A stretch of 64,000 nt of DNA, taken from the NCBI GenBank assembly GCA_964036045.1, contig OZ038378.1, positions 19,911,348-19,975,347 on the forward strand, written 5' to 3'. Both the position numbers and the translations under genes were made by a program. Below the pieces are notes generated by a model that saw only the letters and a program-made list of their open reading frames with translations, made no database searches and was not told the origin of the DNA. The DNA is from Eutreptiella sp. 'Long Island Sound 2002'. Its lineage: Eukaryota > Euglenozoa > Euglenophyceae > Eutreptiales > Eutreptiaceae. Position 1 is the stretch's first letter, and every line of letters begins with the position of its first letter. Shown here piece after piece: positions 62,441-64,000 of this stretch.

Positions 62441-64000
62441 ACGGGCCTTACACCACTTTACACGGGCCTTACACCATTTACACGGGCCTTACACCACTTT
62501 ACACGGGCCTTACACCACTTTACACGGGCCTTACACCACTTTGCACGGGCCTTACACCACTTTACACGGGCCTTACACCACTTTACACGCGCCTTACACC
62601 ACTTTGCACGGGCCTTACACCACTTTACACGGGCCTTACACCACTTTACACGGGCCTTACACCACTTTACACGGACATTACACCACTTTACACGGGCCTT
62701 ACACCACTTTACACGGGCCTTACACCACTTTACACGGGCCTTACACCACTTTACACGGGCCTTACACCACTTTACACGGGCCTTCCGCTACTTTACACGG
62801 GCCTTACACCACTTTACACTGGCCTTACACCACTTACACGGGCCTTACATCACTTACACGGGCCTTCCGCAACTTTACACGGGCCTTACACCACTTTACA
62901 CGGCACTTACACCACTTTACACGGGCCTTACACCACTGTACACGGACTTTACACCACTTTACACGGACATTACACCACTTTACACGGGCCTTACACCACT
63001 TTACAAGGGCCTTACACCACTTTACACGCGCCTTACACCACTTTACACGGCCCTTACACCACTTTACACGGGCCTTACACCACTTTACACGGCACTTACA
63101 CCACTTTACACGGCACTTACACCACTTTACACGGGCCTTCCGCCACTTTACACGCGCCTTACACCACTTTACACGGGATTTACACCACTTTACACGGGCC
63201 TTACACCACTTTACACGGGCCTTACACCACTTTACAAGGGCCTTACACCACTTTACACGGGACTTACACCACTTTACACGGGCCTTACACCACTTTACAC
63301 GGGCCTTACACCACTTTACACGGGCCTTACACCACTTTACACGGGCCTTCCGCTACTTTACACGGGCCTTACACCACTTTACACGGGCCTTACACCACTT
63401 ACACGGGCCTTACACCACTTTACACGGGCCTTCCGCCACTTTACACGGGCCTTACACCACTTTACACGTGCCTTACACCACTTTACACGGGCCTTACACC
63501 ACTGTACACGGACTTTACACCACTTTACACGGACATTACACCACTTTACACGGGCCTTACACCACTTTACACGGGATTTACACCACTTTACACGGGCCTT
63601 ACACCACTTTACACGGGCCTTACACCACTTTACAAGGGCCTTACACCACTTTACACGGGACTTACACCACTTTACACGGGCCTTACACCACTTTACACGA
63701 GCCTTACACCACTTTACACGCGCCTTACACCACTTTACACGGGCCTTACACCACTTTACACGGGCCGTGCACCACTTTACACGGGCCGTGCACCACTTTA
63801 CACGGCCCTCACACCACTTTACACGGGCCTTACACCACTTTACACGGCACTTACACCACTTTACACGGCACTTACACCACTTTACACGGGCCGTACACCA
63901 CTTTACACGGGCCTTACACCACTTTACACGTGCCTTACACCACTTTACACGGGCCTTACACCATTTACACGGGCCTTACACCACTTTACACGGGCCTTAC

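Larger units (their letters stand above)
37111..63975 (+). repeat. 20-bp CCATTTACAC units scattered in B37
   Basis: Units with CACCATTTACAC (one base lost from CACCACTTTACAC) occur near 37118, 37477, 37958, 38608, 39530, 40999, 44820, 45680, 47254, 49815, 50843, 51514, 60501, 62286, 62474 and 63961. Each shifts the 21-bp phase by one. Five are preceded by an ACAGCAC unit (near 44808, 47232, 49793, 50821 and 51492). Confidence 0.88.
35789..64000 (+). repeat. B37: uninterrupted 21-bp satellite domain
   Basis: 28.2 kb of B units (about 1,340) with no A unit, running off the window end. Its first 330 or so bases copy the front of B34 (offset 2983, including ACATGGGCC, TTAGACC and the 20-bp CACTTACAC unit). 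Beyond that it has its own organisation: a recurrent variant cassette and several duplications, listed separately. Most units are full length. Single-base-shorter units occur at a few dozen places at most, and a one-base-longer unit lies at about 61144-61165. The last 3-4 kb look more variable than the rest. Confidence 0.97.

Noticed and set aside
1-64000. Telomeric repeat or CENP-B box
   Set aside because: I found no TTAGGG-type, TTTAGGG-type or TTAGG-type run, and no stretch resembling the CENP-B box core TTCG followed by CGGG at the right spacing.
35789-64000. G-quadruplex or i-motif potential of the GGG/CC runs
   Set aside because: There is one GGG per 21 bp, separated by about 18 bases. 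Loops of that length make stable quadruplexes unlikely.
1-64000. Transposable element relics or target-site duplications at block junctions
   Set aside because: Junctions join the two repeats directly, sharing GG, with no terminal repeats, poly(A), coding remnants or flanking duplications.
1-64000. A or B as derivatives of each other
   Set aside because: The units differ in length and sequence, and I found no alignment beyond the GG at the junction. The A and B names do not imply relatedness.

Overview
The window contains no gene that I can support. All 64,000 bases are tandem repeat DNA built from two unrelated short repeats, always in the same orientation. Repeat A is a 12-bp unit (GATCCATAGAGT). 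Repeat B is a 21-bp unit, read as CCTTACACCA followed by CTTTACACGGG. I see no rRNA or tRNA gene, transposon, CRISPR array, telomeric repeat, promoter or unique spacer longer than a few bases. A 64-kb gene-free satellite with nested higher-order repeats fits a eukaryotic heterochromatic (centromeric, pericentromeric or subtelomeric) region from a long-read assembly. The species cannot be named from this sequence.

Layout. From 1 to 35788 the two repeats alternate: 37 A blocks (A0 to A36, about 18.5 kb in total) and 36 B blocks (B1 to B36, about 17.2 kb in total). At 35789 repeat A stops, and 35789-64000 (B37, 28.2 kb) is B only, organised by its own segmental duplications and by a recurrent variant cassette.

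Phase. Each complete A block, measured from the first G of GGATCC to the last base of GATCCG, is 12n+7 long. Nearly every B block from B1 to B36 is 21n+19 long. The exceptions are explained by single-base deletions: B16, B18 and B19 (21n+18) and B34 (21n+17). So the arrays have grown and shrunk almost only by whole units. The junctions are near constant: B runs into A as TTTACACGGATCC (or TTTACAAGGATCC), and A runs into B as CATACAGTGATCCGG before CCTTACACC.

Classes. Diagnostic variants near the junctions sort the A/B pairs into five classes. Class I: B ends ACAAGG. Class II: B ends ACACGG without ACACCGG, and A has an early CATGG unit four units before CATGGAGTGATCCGT. Class III: B carries TTTACACCGGCC near its end. 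Class IV: B is 229 bp and ends with AAACTAC, and the second unit of A is GATCCGT. Class V: A begins GGATTCATAGAGTCATCC. The order of A1 to A36 is I I II III I I I II III III IV III IV I II III II III III III III IV I II II III V III IV III V III IV V III IV. This recurring order is a higher-order repeat, with several recent multi-kilobase duplications (offsets 4498, 2958, 1591, 3281 and 2983 bp) that I could verify by matching variants.

The many long open reading frames are a by-product of unit lengths that are multiples of three. Four of the six frames of each repeat lack stops. They should not be annotated as proteins.
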